Below are positions 1 to 10,479 of a DNA stretch of 64,000 nucleotides, in pieces (within the stretch, counting starts at the first letter, position 1; each line of letters begins with the position of its first letter). The stretch is from Valencia hispanica (taxonomy: Eukaryota; Chordata; Actinopteri; Cyprinodontiformes; Valenciidae). Location of the stretch: the NCBI GenBank assembly GCA_963556495.2, contig OY747704.1, forward strand, positions 38,472,501-38,536,500. Reading direction: 5' to 3'. A program made the position numbers and the translations under genes. Below the pieces are notes generated by a model. It was not told the origin of the DNA and did no database searches. It was given only the letters and a program-made list of their open reading frames with translations.

Positions 1-304
1 TTTTGCTTTTAGAGACTGTTGCAGTGAAATAACAGGGTTAAAGATCTTGGCTCTATCGAGACAGAGTAAAATATTCTTTTCATTAAAGGGCACAGCCTAC
101 AGACTTGCCTGATGTTTTAGACACCTGAAAGTTACAGACCTGAAATGCCTAATGTCATAGTGCAGTTAGCTTTTAGTGAGCTAAAACTCCAGAAATGTAG
201 AAACACAATGGGCTTTTTAGCACGAACAATGTTTCTGCTGTGTAATAGATGCAAAATCTAGATGAGAATGTTCTAATGAATACATATTTATATCATTTTT
301 ATAG

Positions 305-348
305 CTGTTGAAGAAACTGGCGGTGACTCTTGGAAGTACAGTCTACGG
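305..348 (+). CDS. ipo11: ipo11 exon a (VEETGGDSWKYSLR)
   Basis: A 44-nt internal exon. It starts with the last two bases of a codon (ct) and then reads VEETGGDSWKYSLR, ending on a complete codon. The acceptor is tttttatag and the donor is gtgagt at 349. The peptide matches the importin-11 stretch just before the PCTEVLF segment carried by the next exon, which confirms order and frame. It is too short to be found by an ORF length cut-off. Confidence 0.93.
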
Positions 349-985
349 GTGAGTTAAAAGTACATTATACAGACTCTCAGACCACCTCTTTGAGTATACT
401 AAACAGAATGTTCCTTGAAAGGCCAACAGATTTTTACTGAATGAATCCCCCTCCTTTTTATACTAAACAACCCTAAATATATATCTATTAGAAGTAATCC
501 TTGAAGACACCAGCCAAAGGTCCCCTTTGAAAAATGGTGTCTTATAATCTTAAAGCTTTAATGCAAACTTCATAACATGATGACCTCGTTGCAGATTATT
601 GGGAAGCTGTGCACAGGCATTTAGTTGCTTTTATCGAATTAATTCTTTCTCTGATTTACTGCTTTGTTTTGCATTTGGTCGTGACCTTTGTTTACCTGTT
701 ATAGCTATTAGTTCTCAGTTGTTACTGTGACAATTTCAGCAAATTGCCAGGTACTGCTAGGTATATAGAAGATTTTTCCATGTTTTAATGTATCTGAAAA
801 CATTTGCGAACTTCTTGTATTTTAACAATTTTTAATACATTTTTATGTTATGATAACAATTAGATTATTTTGTGCATTCTCTACATTATAGCATAACAAA
901 GCAATTAGCAGTGCTGAAGCTTTATACCCTATCTCTGCAGCCGAGTCTTTCAGTATCTTATGACATAACTCATCCATAGTATGTA
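349..985 (+). other. ipo11 intron, no recognised feature
   Basis: AT-rich intron sequence downstream of exon a. I see no open frame of note, no terminal inverted repeats and no simple-sequence array here. Positions 1-304, before the exon, are likewise featureless intron. Confidence 0.6.
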
Positions 986-1049
986 CAGTTGAGGCCAAAA
1001 TTACTAGCCCCCCCTACAAATTTATAGTGTATTTGTTATTGTGGTTTCA

Positions 1050-1130
1050 AATTCAATTGAATTCAATTCAAAAATACTTTATTGATCCCAAAGGGAAATT
1101 AACTGTTGGTATAGCTCATATAATTAATTA
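1050..1130 (-). mobile_element. Rex1-like LINE 3'-end fragment
   Basis: About 80 bp reading attcaattcaaaaatacttt, then attgatcccaaagggaaatt and tagctcatataattaatt. The same string occurs at 21293-21375 and 61998-62232 and, reversed, at the 3' end of the Rex1-like LINE at 40755-41785. It is a severely 5'-truncated insert inside the Tc1-like element. Confidence 0.75.
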
Positions 1131-1671
1131 AATACACTATAAAAATATGCCCACTAAGTTTAACTAGGACATTTTATTGAAACAGAGTTGAAGCAAAGGG
1201 CAAAATTAAACATCCAAAATTATTATCCCCCAGCCCATTGATGGTGAATAGTGTACCCTTTCTTAGCCACAACTGACAACAATCTCTTAGAGTAGTTCTT
1301 TACTAGGTTGGCATTTGTCTCCTGAGGGATTTTGGCCCATTATTCCATTGCAAATTGTTCTAGCTTGTCCAAATTGCATGGTTTCCGAGCATGGGCATTC
1401 ACTTTGAGCACCCCTCCACAGGTTCTGAAATGAATTTAGCTCTGGGCTCTCTGCGGGCGACTCCAGGATCTTGGTTTTGGCATCCTTGAGGAACTGTTGG
1501 ACTGATTTCGATGTATGCTTTGGGTTATTGTCTCGTGGAAGATCCAGCGACGACCTAAGCCTTTACTGTCATGCTGTAAAACAGCCTCACAGCATAATAC
1601 TTCCACCACCATGTTTAACTGTGGGATGTGTGGTCCTAAGGTTGAAGGTAGTGATGTGTATCAACAAGAAT

Positions 1672-2045
1672 CTGGTGATACGATATATTGCAATATATTG
1701 CAGTACTATAAGTTGGACTATATATTGTGATTTTTAAATCTAAATTTAACTGTAGAAAAACTGTCACAGCAATCTTAACACTCCAACCTGTTTCATACAT
1801 AACTAAACATAAAAATCCAGTTTTATTACTGGATCTAGTTGATCCACTGGAACAAAGAAGGTGGAAACAGCCGCCAACAAGCAGTCATACTTTTAATTTT
1901 ACTACTAAAATTACTGTCATCATTAATGGCTCCATTCAAATAAAAAAAAATAAAAAAAAATAAAAAAATCGATACATTGCTTTTGAATATCGATACAATA
2001 TCATGACATAAAATATCTCGACATATCAGCTTATCAATATTTTCT
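1672..2045. repeat. AT-rich interspersed repeat inside the Tc1-like element
   Basis: Starts near tgatacgatatattgcaata and ends near gacatatcagcttatcaata, with gatac/gatat/tatcg motifs at both sides and an A-rich stretch (taaaaaaaaataaaa) at about 1940-1970. A related string (atcgcaatagatatcgttac) appears at 49135-49180. It splits the Tc1-like body, so it is a secondary insertion. Probably a non-autonomous hAT-type element, but I see no exact target duplication. Confidence 0.45.
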
Positions 2046-2052
2046 TACTTCC

Positions 2053-2337
2053 CTAGTTGAGGACCTCCCTTTCTTTGCCAAACATTAGCAACATCCATGT
2101 ATCCAAACAGGTCCAGTTTAGCCTCATCAGACCAAAGCACAGACTTCCAAACTCATCTTTACCATTCAAATGTTCACGGGCAAACCTCAGTTGGGCTGTG
2201 ATGTGCCGCTCTTTGAGTAAGGGGGTTCTTCTGGGATGATGATCCTGAAGCTCACCATAATGAAGAGCCCTCACAACGGTGTTCCTTGAAAAAGCTCCAG
2301 AAAAGACCAGGTCAGCAACAATCAAATTGGCACACAT
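2053..2337 (-). pseudogene. Tc1-like transposase fragment
   Basis: The minus strand encodes 94 residues with the Tc1 pattern HHPRRTPLLKERHITAQLRF and then AREHL, followed by a diverged version of the family stretch that normally contains the second catalytic Asp region (FGLMRLNWTCLDTWMLLMFG). In Tc1 transposases this lies between the DNA-binding helix-turn-helix and the DDE core. The usual protein has about 340 residues; this copy has lost its start, its last third and several conserved positions and cannot be active. Confidence 0.8.
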
Positions 2338-2749
2338 CCCTCACCTCCCTTGGAAATGTCAGTGTAGCCTTTCCCCTTATCATGAGCCTCTACTATCTAT
2401 GGCTTTGGCATGGTGAGTAACAGCAGTCCCTCTTATGTGTTCAAGTGTCCTGTTTCTTGGAGTCTTTTTATGCTGATTGAATGTTGTTAGGAAACCAATT
2501 GACTGCACATGTGTGTTTTCAAAGCTTATCAGTAAATTACTGTAGGTGTGTTTTGAAATACAACATTCACATGGAGCTAATATTTTTGACCACCCTATTT
2601 TTTGCTATATTTGATCGAAAGCAAGCCCAAAAAATTATTTTATATTGCAAAATGTACCAAAAGCTACTAAATGGCTCTGGTGAATGTTTGCTTATATCAA
2701 GTTTCATCAATGCTGCAAACATTGGACATGATTTATAGACATTTATAGA

Positions 2750-2809
2750 GCTGGCCCTGCCCCCGCGACCCGACCTCAGGTAAGCGGAAGAAAATGGATG
2801 GATGGATGG
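2750..2809 (+). mobile_element. Rex3/RTE-like LINE 3' tail
   Basis: A 60-bp insert ending aagcggaagaaaatggatgg plus a short (GATG)n tail, the signature 3' end of teleost Rex3/RTE-type LINEs. It is flanked by atttataga on both sides (about 2741-2749 and 2810-2818), which looks like a target-site duplication. Extreme 5' truncation. Confidence 0.65.
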
Positions 2810-2818
2810 ATTTATAGA

Positions 2819-3445
2819 CATGTTATTATTATTGCATAATACTTGATTCTGGAGTTTAACTTAACATTGTGCTTCCTGTTTTTGACCTTTGTATTGGCAT
2901 GTTGTCATGCTGGGGAAGGTTTGTCCACCTGAACTTCCTTTAAGGTCACCATATTTAATAGATGATTATAGATGACCTTTGCCTATCAGTTGATATAGAA
3001 CAGAGGTTTTGTCTTTGTCCTTTGATTACTAAACTGGATTAGATTTACCAGCAGTAGACCGTAGCTTGCTGAGATACGTTGCTAATATTTGTAAGGTATG
3101 ACTCATGGTTTTCCAAACCATCACTGCACATGTCCAACATTTCAGACCTTTTTTATTTGTAAAACTTAGTGTGTGATACCTTAAGGTGATAAACCAACAC
3201 AAGAGGGTTGTCCTTGTCCGCTGAACAAAGCCAAGCAAATGGCGTACTATTGACTTTATTCATTATGAAATTCTGTTTTATTGAGCTAAATATTTGATGT
3301 GTTTTCTTTGTCATGCCTCTTATTTTACATGAGCCTAGCTTGATCATGTTACCACCCACAAAACCACATTTATCTATTTTAGCATATAAGGAGTTGGGGA
3401 TAATGACTCCTAATTAACTGTTCCTGTTTTTTTCCCTCACTTTAG
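2819..3445 (+). other. ipo11 intron, no recognised feature
   Basis: Intron sequence leading to the acceptor of exon b. Short chance open frames on the minus strand have no recognisable similarity. Nothing else supported. Confidence 0.55.
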
Positions 3446-3536
3446 CCTTGTACAGAGGTATTGTTCCTGGACATCTTTCACAACTACAGCCAGACTCTGA
3501 CACCAGTACTCCTGGACATGGTTCAGAATCTGCAAG
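3446..3536 (+). CDS. ipo11: ipo11 exon b (PCTEVLF...DMVQNLQ)
   Basis: A 91-nt internal exon: 30 codons plus the first base of a glycine codon completed in the next exon. It reads PCTEVLFLDIFHNYSQ and then TLTPVLLDMVQNLQ. The acceptor is a polypyrimidine tract ending ctttag at 3445 and the donor is gtcagt at 3537. It enters in phase 0 and leaves in phase 1. Confidence 0.96.
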
Positions 3537-5005
3537 GTCAGTGCAATGTTTATTCAATACTTAATAGACTTGGCTTTCACTTATATTTTTGGCAAAAATT
3601 CTTCTGTTTTTCCAGTAATTTGTATAGCAAGCTAAACTTTTAGTTTGGACAATTTTGAGGCTGGCTCTCTACTCTTCTGTATAGCTGACATTGACTATAA
3701 TAATTCATCAGGATTAACACAATTTACAGCTGTTTGCCTCCCTGTTGCTGTGTGTGAGAGGAGTCCCCTGCACGCTGAATGTTTCGGTGGTGTTCAGCTC
3801 TAGTCATTGGCTAGTTCAATCTGAGCTACACTTTGAAAACAAACTCAGCTGATAAAGCATCTGCTTTACTGTCAAATGAGCCAGATTCCAAAAGTTTCTC
3901 TGACATAAAAGTGGTGTAAAGAATGGAAGCACTTGGAGTTAAGCAAAGATAAACGGAGGGTTTGGACATTCTGTAAGGTTTTGATGCATATTGCAGCAAT
4001 TGGTATGAATAAAGAGCATTTGAAGAGATGTCATCCATGGGCTATTGATGATCCATGGCATGGTGTATTTTTTAAGGCATCTAATGTGCTCTATCAAGTT
4101 GTTTGCATTGACTTTCTTGTACGTTTCATCTGAAAAATTGTACATGGAAACGTTTAGAAATTTGAGATCTAGACATTAACTCTGTGTCAGCGTGTGTCCA
4201 CCTGCAGCCGACCACGTCAGTTTTACTTCCTCCCCCTTTAATCACACTTAACCCTGTCGTTATTGGAAACATCTAAACAAATCAAATTTTAAAACAAAAT
4301 CTTCAAGTATTTATACAGATAAATATAAACCTATTTGTAAGTTACATGGAAATAGAGCTTCTAACACAGACTTTCTTTGGTTAATTTAAACAGATTTTCT
4401 TTAAACACAGTTTTTAGATCTTTTTAGAATTAATTTCCCATTTAATACTTACTTGGGGCTCAATTCTGAGTGCAAATGTAAAGGAAAAGGTGTTGTTCCG
4501 TTACACCTTTTATTTATAGTGTATTTGCATCACAAAACAAGACATGCAATCTGTGGTACTGTGAGGTTCCTAGGTGATTATCAGCATAACAGCCGGCTTC
4601 AGCTCTGGTTTCTTCGTCAGAAACACATTCAACACACTGCTGCTGGTCTCCTGGGGAAAGTGGCGTGTAGCTCTTGTCCTGTGTCTAAGTTAGTGCAGCC
4701 TTTGGTCACATTGGTTGATCAGAGGTTTGCTTCCTGTCTGTTTAAAGGTGCTTTTCCCCATGATACAGTAGAAATTGGTTCTTCTGGATTAAGACAAAAA
4801 AAGAAAAAACTTTCAAACTTAAACATCAATTTATAAAGCCTTGTGGCAGAAAAAATACAAATGGAGAAAAAGAGAACATGCTGATAAATGAACTTGCATA
4901 TTAATGTTTTATTAGGTTTTAGCTGTAAAATGTTTGGTACAGAGATAATTAGACCCTTAACTGACATTTTTTTTTTTTACATCAAGCTTTATTGTATCTC
5001 TGCAG
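3537..5005 (+). other. ipo11 intron, no recognised feature
   Basis: A 1469-nt intron. No terminal repeats, LINE or transposase similarity was seen. The final stretch before exon c is a T-rich tract at 4968-4978 and then a standard acceptor. Confidence 0.55.
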
Positions 5006-5053
5006 GCCCAACCAATGTGGAGGACCCTGCTCTGCTGCTAATAAAGGATGCAG
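5006..5053 (+). CDS. ipo11: ipo11 exon c (GPTNVEDPALLLIKDA)
   Basis: A 48-nt exon, two bases to finish a glycine codon, 15 codons, and one base of the following valine codon. It encodes GPTNVEDPALLLIKDA. The acceptor is tctctgcag and the donor is gttagt at 5054. Mammalian importin-11 has a closely similar short linker here, so a 48-nt size is believable. Confidence 0.95.
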
Positions 5054-5535
5054 GTTAGTCAAAGGTCCACTGATTCCTTCTTTAAGAATTGGTAATAATA
5101 TAGCTAAAGAATATTGAACCTGAATATTTTAAAATAAACTTCTTTTGATAAGTGTTGCTGTTCTTCTAAACAAAAAAAACTTGTATAAACTAATGCCTAT
5201 TTAGACTAGCGCTGAACCCAAATGCTTGCTGAACAGATAAACCCATTTCATTCTCACTGTCTATCAACCATATTGCATTTTTTATTTACTTTTTGTTCCA
5301 TCTCCTGCTCATTTTGGGATGAATACCTCAAAAACAGCCGAGGACTGCCGCTTAGATTTATGTCATAAACACACACATAATTGCATGCCATAGTGTCATT
5401 AATAGCTTCAGAAATCTCAGCAGTGCCCTGACAGTTTAGACAAAAAAGTAAATACCCAATGGGATGAAGAAACTGTGCTACTACAGAGGTAGTTTGAGAG
5501 CAATGCATGCACTCAATGAGGATCGGGGTTGACTT
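5054..5535 (+). other. ipo11 intron, no recognised feature
   Basis: Intron sequence between exon c and the MITE at 5536. Nothing supported beyond ordinary intron. Confidence 0.55.
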
Positions 5536-6188
5536 AAGCCTAGTTTATGCTTATCTGTCAGCAGGTTTGCACCCACACGTATTGACAGAGACCTTTTCCT
5601 TTTCTAATTGTCCGTTGGTGTGTCAGTGTTGCAAAGCAATTCTCTGCCAGGACAGCAGGGCGTTCAGACCTTTTCTGGCGGGTCTGCCTACCACTGCAAT
5701 GACGACTCTGGCCGACGAAAGTTTATTTACTTCAGCTTGTAAACACACATCCACTCAAGGAGCAATGGCCGACAGAGAGCGAGTTTTGACTGAGCTGGAA
5801 AGCTTTTTACTAGAAGTGGAGCTCATTGAATACTCTAAAAATGCATGTAAGCAAGCAAACACAGTGGTCTGTTTAGTTGTTCTCTACACCTGCTGGTGTT
5901 TAAAATCACCATAAGACCAAATTAGATAAACTGGTCTTGCAGTATAAAGCATTTAGTGCTAAAACATGCATTGACTACTAATTACATCGACCATAGAGCA
6001 CCGTTCTGGTGAATTGATCCTGGGCTGACGTTGGGCTGACCAATCACAAACGTGTGCTCTGCGTTGCGTTCGATGGATAGTTAAAAAATTCGGCTGTACT
6101 CCATCCGTCGCTCTGGGAGAAGTCTTGCTTCGACGGATAATTGCGCTGCTTGTCTCCGCACCACTGAAGGAGAAGCATAAACTAGACT
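5536..6188. mobile_element. MITE with TIR AGCCTAGTTTATGCTT
   Basis: The left end reads agcctagtttatgctt (5536-5551) and the right end aagcataaactagact (6173-6188), inverted copies with one mismatch in the first 16 bases. The flanking triplets are tta on the left and ttg on the right, compatible with the 3-bp TWA target of PIF/Harbinger elements but not exact. Inside, 5765-5850 (+) can be read as MADRERVLTELESFLLEVEL, perhaps a remnant of a first exon. About 650 bp and no complete transposase, so non-autonomous. Confidence 0.65.
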
Positions 6189-6369
6189 TTGTTTTCAACA
6201 AGAATGTTTATGTAGAAGAACAACGTGGAGAACCACTAAGCATTTTTACAATAGGAGTACACCAGTGAACTCACTGATCGCACTGAGAAAGTTGCTTGTC
6301 TATAAACCTAATGACCGGTTTTTAACCTTGTTATTGTTTAAACTACTCTACAGCTTCTTTTCTGAGTTG

Positions 6370-6710
6370 TCTGCTGTGTTCCTTGGGCCTTATGAAGCTA
6401 TTTGTTCTCTAATGTTCTCTAACAAACCTCCAAGGCCTTTCCAGAGCAGCTCTTTGTTTAGTGACAGACTAACCATTGGATGTCAAATGGTTTCAGCAAA
6501 TTTTATTTATGGGTATCAAAGTAAAGGAGGTTGAATATAAATGTAAGCCACATATTTCTGATTTTCATTTGTTTAAAACTTGCACATTTATGCACTACTT
6601 TTTGTTGGTCTATCACGTTATATTTCAATGAGGTATATTGACGTTTGTAGCTGTAATGTAACACAATGTGAAAAACCTCAAGCGGTGTAACTATTAATTT
6701 GCTTTGATAT
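6370..6710 (-). mobile_element. Tc1-like transposon end fragment
   Basis: The string gttctctaacaaacctccaa followed by gcctttccagagcagctctt and, further on, gggtatcaaagtaaaggagg and gttggtctatcacgttata is the terminal part of a common teleost Tc1-like family, antisense to the transposase start. The same family is seen at 62393-63140. No full inverted repeat pair was found. Confidence 0.6.
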
Positions 6711-7177
6711 GATTGCTTTGATTGCTTTGATTTCTACCAAACTAGATTCTGATGGCAATTACAAGTAGGTATGCTAGTCTCTCAAATCATTAAAATTTTA
6801 TGGTGCATGGATTATAAGAGAGGTTACGTTTGTATATGGGACTAAAATAATGAGTTTTAATCAGGGGTGAAAGTAAGCCGGTACGGTCCGGTACTCCGTA
6901 CCTTTAAAAGATTCTGTGGTGGGAAGCAGTACCAGGAAGATGGGAGAGCGGCTGTCTGTCTTAAAGTCCTCATTCAGAACCAGTCTATTTAAAAATTCCT
7001 TTTAACTCATACCGAATTGTTTCTGAATTGTCATTTTGTTTTTTAACCATACAGAACAGCTCAGAAAAGAAACTTCTTATGAGCTAATGCCGGTGTCGTG
7101 CAAAGCTAGTTATCCCCGTCAGAAATTGTATCCCCCTGAGTCGGGAGCGCGCACCTTGAAGGAAGCGCTGTTCCACT

Positions 7178-8190
7178 CAGTGTTGCGAACTTAGCGACTT
7201 TGTCACTATTTCTAACGACTTTTCAGACCCCCTTAAGGACGTTTTTTTCTTTCCAAAAAGCGCCTAGCGACATTTCTAACCACCCTCAGCTACTTTCTGT
7301 GAAACTTTGTCGCCGATATTTCCTGCAGTTTAGAGACCCAGCTTGCTCCTTCGCAAAGGGAATGATCTGCGCATGTGTATGCTGCATGATCAGACGATGT
7401 CCACTGACCAATCATAAACCTTTTTCGGTTCATTTCACCCACTCACAAACGATGTTGTTTGGTAGTTAATGTTAATACAAAAGTAAAAAATAAATCCGCA
7501 TGTATATAAGACCGATCTTTCAACGGGAATTAAGGCAGAAGCTTTTGTGTACTGCATCGGCATCTCACACCTGTGGCGCATTCAAGGAACGTTCGAAATG
7601 TATGGTGAGTTCAAAAACTTAGGACATTTAAAACTTATGACAAAAAACCCCCCACTGAAAATAATACCATAAGCAATAAACTTCTGTTTAATGGCGGTTG
7701 GCAATAAACATTTGATGCATGCTAAATATGCCCTACTTATTTTTACAAAATACTAAAGAACAAACAACTATATTACTTTCTATTAATTTCGTCTTCTTGA
7801 GATATCTCAGCAAAAAATGTTTTTCCAGAACTTTAAATTTTGTTTAAAAGGTCTTTGATGTCCAGTTGCAATTTGATATCTTGTAAATTTTGTACCACTT
7901 TTCTCAACATTATACTTCAGGCAAAATAATATAACATGTTCCACAGTCTCTTCTTGAAGACAAAAGTCACATTTCCCTATAGCATGTTTCCCCAGTTTAA
8001 ATAATGTATTGTTTAACCCTGTATGACAAAATCCTAATCTAAATATAATTATTTCCTCCTTTCTGTTTCATTCGTCATCACGTGATGACATCATCATTAT
8101 GCAAATTAGCGTATGACGTCATCTGGCGACATCTAGCGACTTTCTGGGGCAACTTCAGCTACTTTCTGTCTGAGACAGTTGGCAACACTG
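7178..8190. mobile_element. Second hAT element nested in the first, exact 8-bp TSD
   Basis: Left end CAGTGTTGCGAACTTAGCGA, right end agttggcaacactg; the terminal CAGTGTTGC is shared in inverted form. The target duplication gttccact is exact at 7170-7177 and 8191-8198. Both subterminal regions carry repeated tagcgactttctggg-type motifs, typical of hAT transposase-binding sites. 1013 bp, no transposase. It also carries a fragment of a LINE (about 7850-8045, minus). Confidence 0.92.
7850..8045 (-). pseudogene. LINE ORF2 carboxy-terminal (zf-RVT-like) fragment
   Basis: Minus-strand translation gives LGFCHTGLNNTLFKLGKHAI, then GKCDFCLQEETVEHVILFC, matching the Cys-rich block at the end of the ORF2 protein of several LINE clades (pattern H-T-G-L-N..LF..G.H..G.C..C...ET.EHV...C). 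It is short, has no start, and lies inside the nested hAT element, so it was captured or was inserted there before the hAT spread. Confidence 0.7.
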
Positions 8191-8460
8191 GTTCCACTTG
8201 ACTCAGCCACAATCACAACCAACAACCCGTTGAACTAGTGATATTTTGTCTTTGAATAAGTGAAAACCAAGTGTCTTTACTTCAACGCTCCAACGTTTGT
8301 TGGTTACCACAGAAATAATTAATAGAAAACGTTTTAGTGATGTAAAAGCCTTCCAACCTGTTTCTGCTGACTATTTTTGCATGTTCCTACAGTTTTTGAT
8401 ATTTCTCTTTGGTGGGAGAAGAGAAATAATTCAGGCTGGAAGTCCTCCTTGTCAAAATTA

Positions 8461-8960
8461 CAAGGTATAAATTATATCAGGGATTATAATTATGTCCACC
8501 AGAATCTGTATCCCCAGGTAACTTTTTTATTCCTTGGCCAAACCTCTTCAAATCCACAGAATTAAATGGTCATAATCCAAGGTAAATATATACCAAACCA
8601 CTTGAAGATGGGATACTCACAGTCATTTTTAGGGGGGGGGGGGGATACAATTTATATCAGGCACAATAATTCAGTCCGCCAGAATCTGTATCCCCCTGGT
8701 AACTTTTTTATTCCTTGGCCAAACCTTTTCAAATCCACAGAATTAAATGTTCATAATCCAAGGTAGAAATATATTAAACCACTTGAAGATGGGATACTCA
8801 CAGCCCTTTTTAGGCGGGGGATACAAATTACTTTAGGAACAACAATTCTGTCCGCCAGAATATGTATCCCCCAGGTAACTCTTTTAATCCTTGGTCAAAC
8901 TTCTTCAAATCCTCCAAATTAAATGGTCACAATCCAAGGTAAATATCTACCAAACGATCA
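8461..8960 (+). repeat. Tandem repeat, about 180-bp period, 3 copies
   Basis: The marker agaatctgtatcccc recurs at 8501, 8681 and (as agaatatgta) 8857, giving periods of 180 and 176 bp. Each unit contains ggtaacttttttattccttg, aattaaatggtcataatcca and gatgggatactcacag. A run of 13 G at about 8632-8644 lies between units. It is part of the outer hAT element, so copies elsewhere would be expected to vary in unit number. Confidence 0.88.
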
Positions 8961-9289
8961 TTTTATCATTTTACAATATCGTCAATCGTTTTTAATTCTT
9001 GTCAACTAATCCCTAACCCTAGGCCTACAGAAAAATATTGAAATGATTTTGTTTGGGTTTTGACTATTTGCTATTTTAAAATGCATGAAGTGAGAGAGAG
9101 ATGAAGGTTTTGGTAATAGTACCGGCAATAATTTAAAACTACTTTCACCCCTGGTTTTAATGCCAACCTCCCATTTTTACCCTTGTCTAGTGATTAGCAT
9201 TTAGCATTTTGTTCTAGCATGAGGCATTCTCCTCTGGTTTGTAAACCTCTATTACTTTCTCCAGTTGTCATCTGAGAGGTCATCTCACA

Positions 9290-9720
9290 CTGAAACAAAT
9301 GTTAATCCATTTCCCACAATATGGTCTCAAATGTATTGCGATTTTTAATTTGCGATTTTGCAGAGATCCGTAGGGAATGTGCATAACTTTAATCAGCCCC
9401 CTAATTTGTCATTTTTAAAGGCCGCATGGGCAGTGTTACCTTCCCCTCCATGAAATATTGTTAATTAGAAGTGAGCGAGTGTTGAAGAGTAGACCATTAG
9501 CCAGCCGAGATGCTTTTTTTTGAACCACTATAAATGCGAATGTTTTAAACATCTCATGCAAGAGAGTCAAAATAATGTTGAAGTAATGTGGAGCAGGAAT
9601 TAATTTTAATGTCTCCCCAGGGCAAATTGAACTGGGCCAAGACTTGGTGCTAAATTAAAACGACGCACTGTGAGATTTAGCTGTACAAAAAGGACGGATG
9701 TGTGCGAATCAGTGCATCAC
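9290..9720 (+). promoter_or_regulatory. Candidate conserved non-coding element
   Basis: Non-repetitive, balanced-composition stretch in an intron otherwise packed with transposons. It holds several homeodomain-like AT cores (cccctaatttgtca, gttaattagaagt, gaattaattttaatg) and a block without indel-like low complexity. It has no open frame, no terminal repeats and no match to the repeats in the window. This is inference from appearance only; alignment to other fish is needed to call it conserved. Confidence 0.3.
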
Positions 9721-10170
9721 AAAATTTTAAAATATGTATTCAGCATAACATGTTTTTTTATTTAACTTTTAATTATTTACAAATTTTTATTTGTTTGCAA
9801 TAATAGCTGAAAATGCTGAATGAACTGAATACTGAGACATCAAGATATTTCTTTCAAGTTTTTTTTTGTCACCCGTCATACACACCCAGACTTATTTGTT
9901 AGCTTGAAATGTTATCAGTAACTAAATGTGAAAAAACTGTATTACTAAACAGTATTCCTACTGATCGTCTTTTCCGCTTGTCTGTTAACTTGTTGACATA
10001 TCTCCTTTAACCTTTGTATTACGTCACATACAATTATTGTATTATAATATCTTGATTTCCAAAAATAGCTCCTGTAAAATAACCCTCCTGTGTGTGAGGT
10101 GCACCAGATCCGTAAACCAGCTTTTTTCTTGCCTACTTGTACAGAGATGTTTCTTACCCAAAAAAAATCC

Positions 10171-10375
10171 TGTATTTCCAGTCTAAAATATCGACATCAG
10201 CAATAAAAAACTCTAAATCAGTTGGCCGAAAATAATACTAATAGATATTTAAATTACTCAAAAGATTTTTGAGTTTTTTTGCATTTCCAGTCTTACGTAT
10301 CGACATCAGCAATAGAAAACTCTGAATCAGTTGGCCCAAAATAATACTAATATATATTTAAATAACTCTGAAAAA
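10171..10375 (+). repeat. Tandem duplication, 109-bp period
   Basis: Two copies of about 95 bp: tgtatttccagtctaaaata ... at 10171 and tgcatttccagtcttacgta ... at 10280. Both contain tcgacatcagcaata, atcagttggcc and aaaataatactaata. Divergence of roughly 10 percent. Not coding. Confidence 0.82.
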
Positions 10376-10479
10376 TGTACGTTTTTTTTCTTTCTTTAGA
10401 TTACTATTCTTGTCTTGGAAGCACTCTAATCTGTATTGGTGTAATGCCATGTACATTCCTCATTTTTGTTCACTGTCAA

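Larger units (their letters stand above)
986..2597 (-). mobile_element. Tc1/mariner-like transposon, degraded and interrupted
   Basis: The left end reads CAGTTGAGGCCAAAATTACT after a TA dinucleotide. The right end near 2574-2597 is a diverged inverted copy (gagctaatatttttgacca). The body is antisense to a Tc1-type transposase: 1255-1660 corresponds to its central and carboxy part and 2053-2337 gives a recognisable peptide. Two later insertions break it: a Rex1 3' end (about 1050-1130) and an AT-rich repeat (about 1672-2045). It is a dead copy, probably tens of millions of years old from its divergence. Confidence 0.75.
6862..9153. mobile_element. Non-autonomous hAT element with exact 8-bp TSD
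   Basis: Left end CAGGGGTGAAAGTAAG, right end ctactttcacccctg, inverted copies over the first 14 bases. The target duplication gttttaat is exact at 6854-6861 and 9154-9161. This is diagnostic for the hAT superfamily. The 2292-bp interior has no hAT transposase; it holds another complete hAT insert (7178-8190) and a tandem repeat of about 180 bp (8461-8960). Inner near-end sequences on the two sides share ccggtac-type motifs. Confidence 0.92.

Noticed and set aside
8461..8960. Spaced repeats that could suggest a CRISPR array
   Set aside because: The whole unit of about 180 bp is repeated with no unique spacers, it lies in a fish transposon, and CRISPR arrays do not occur in animals.
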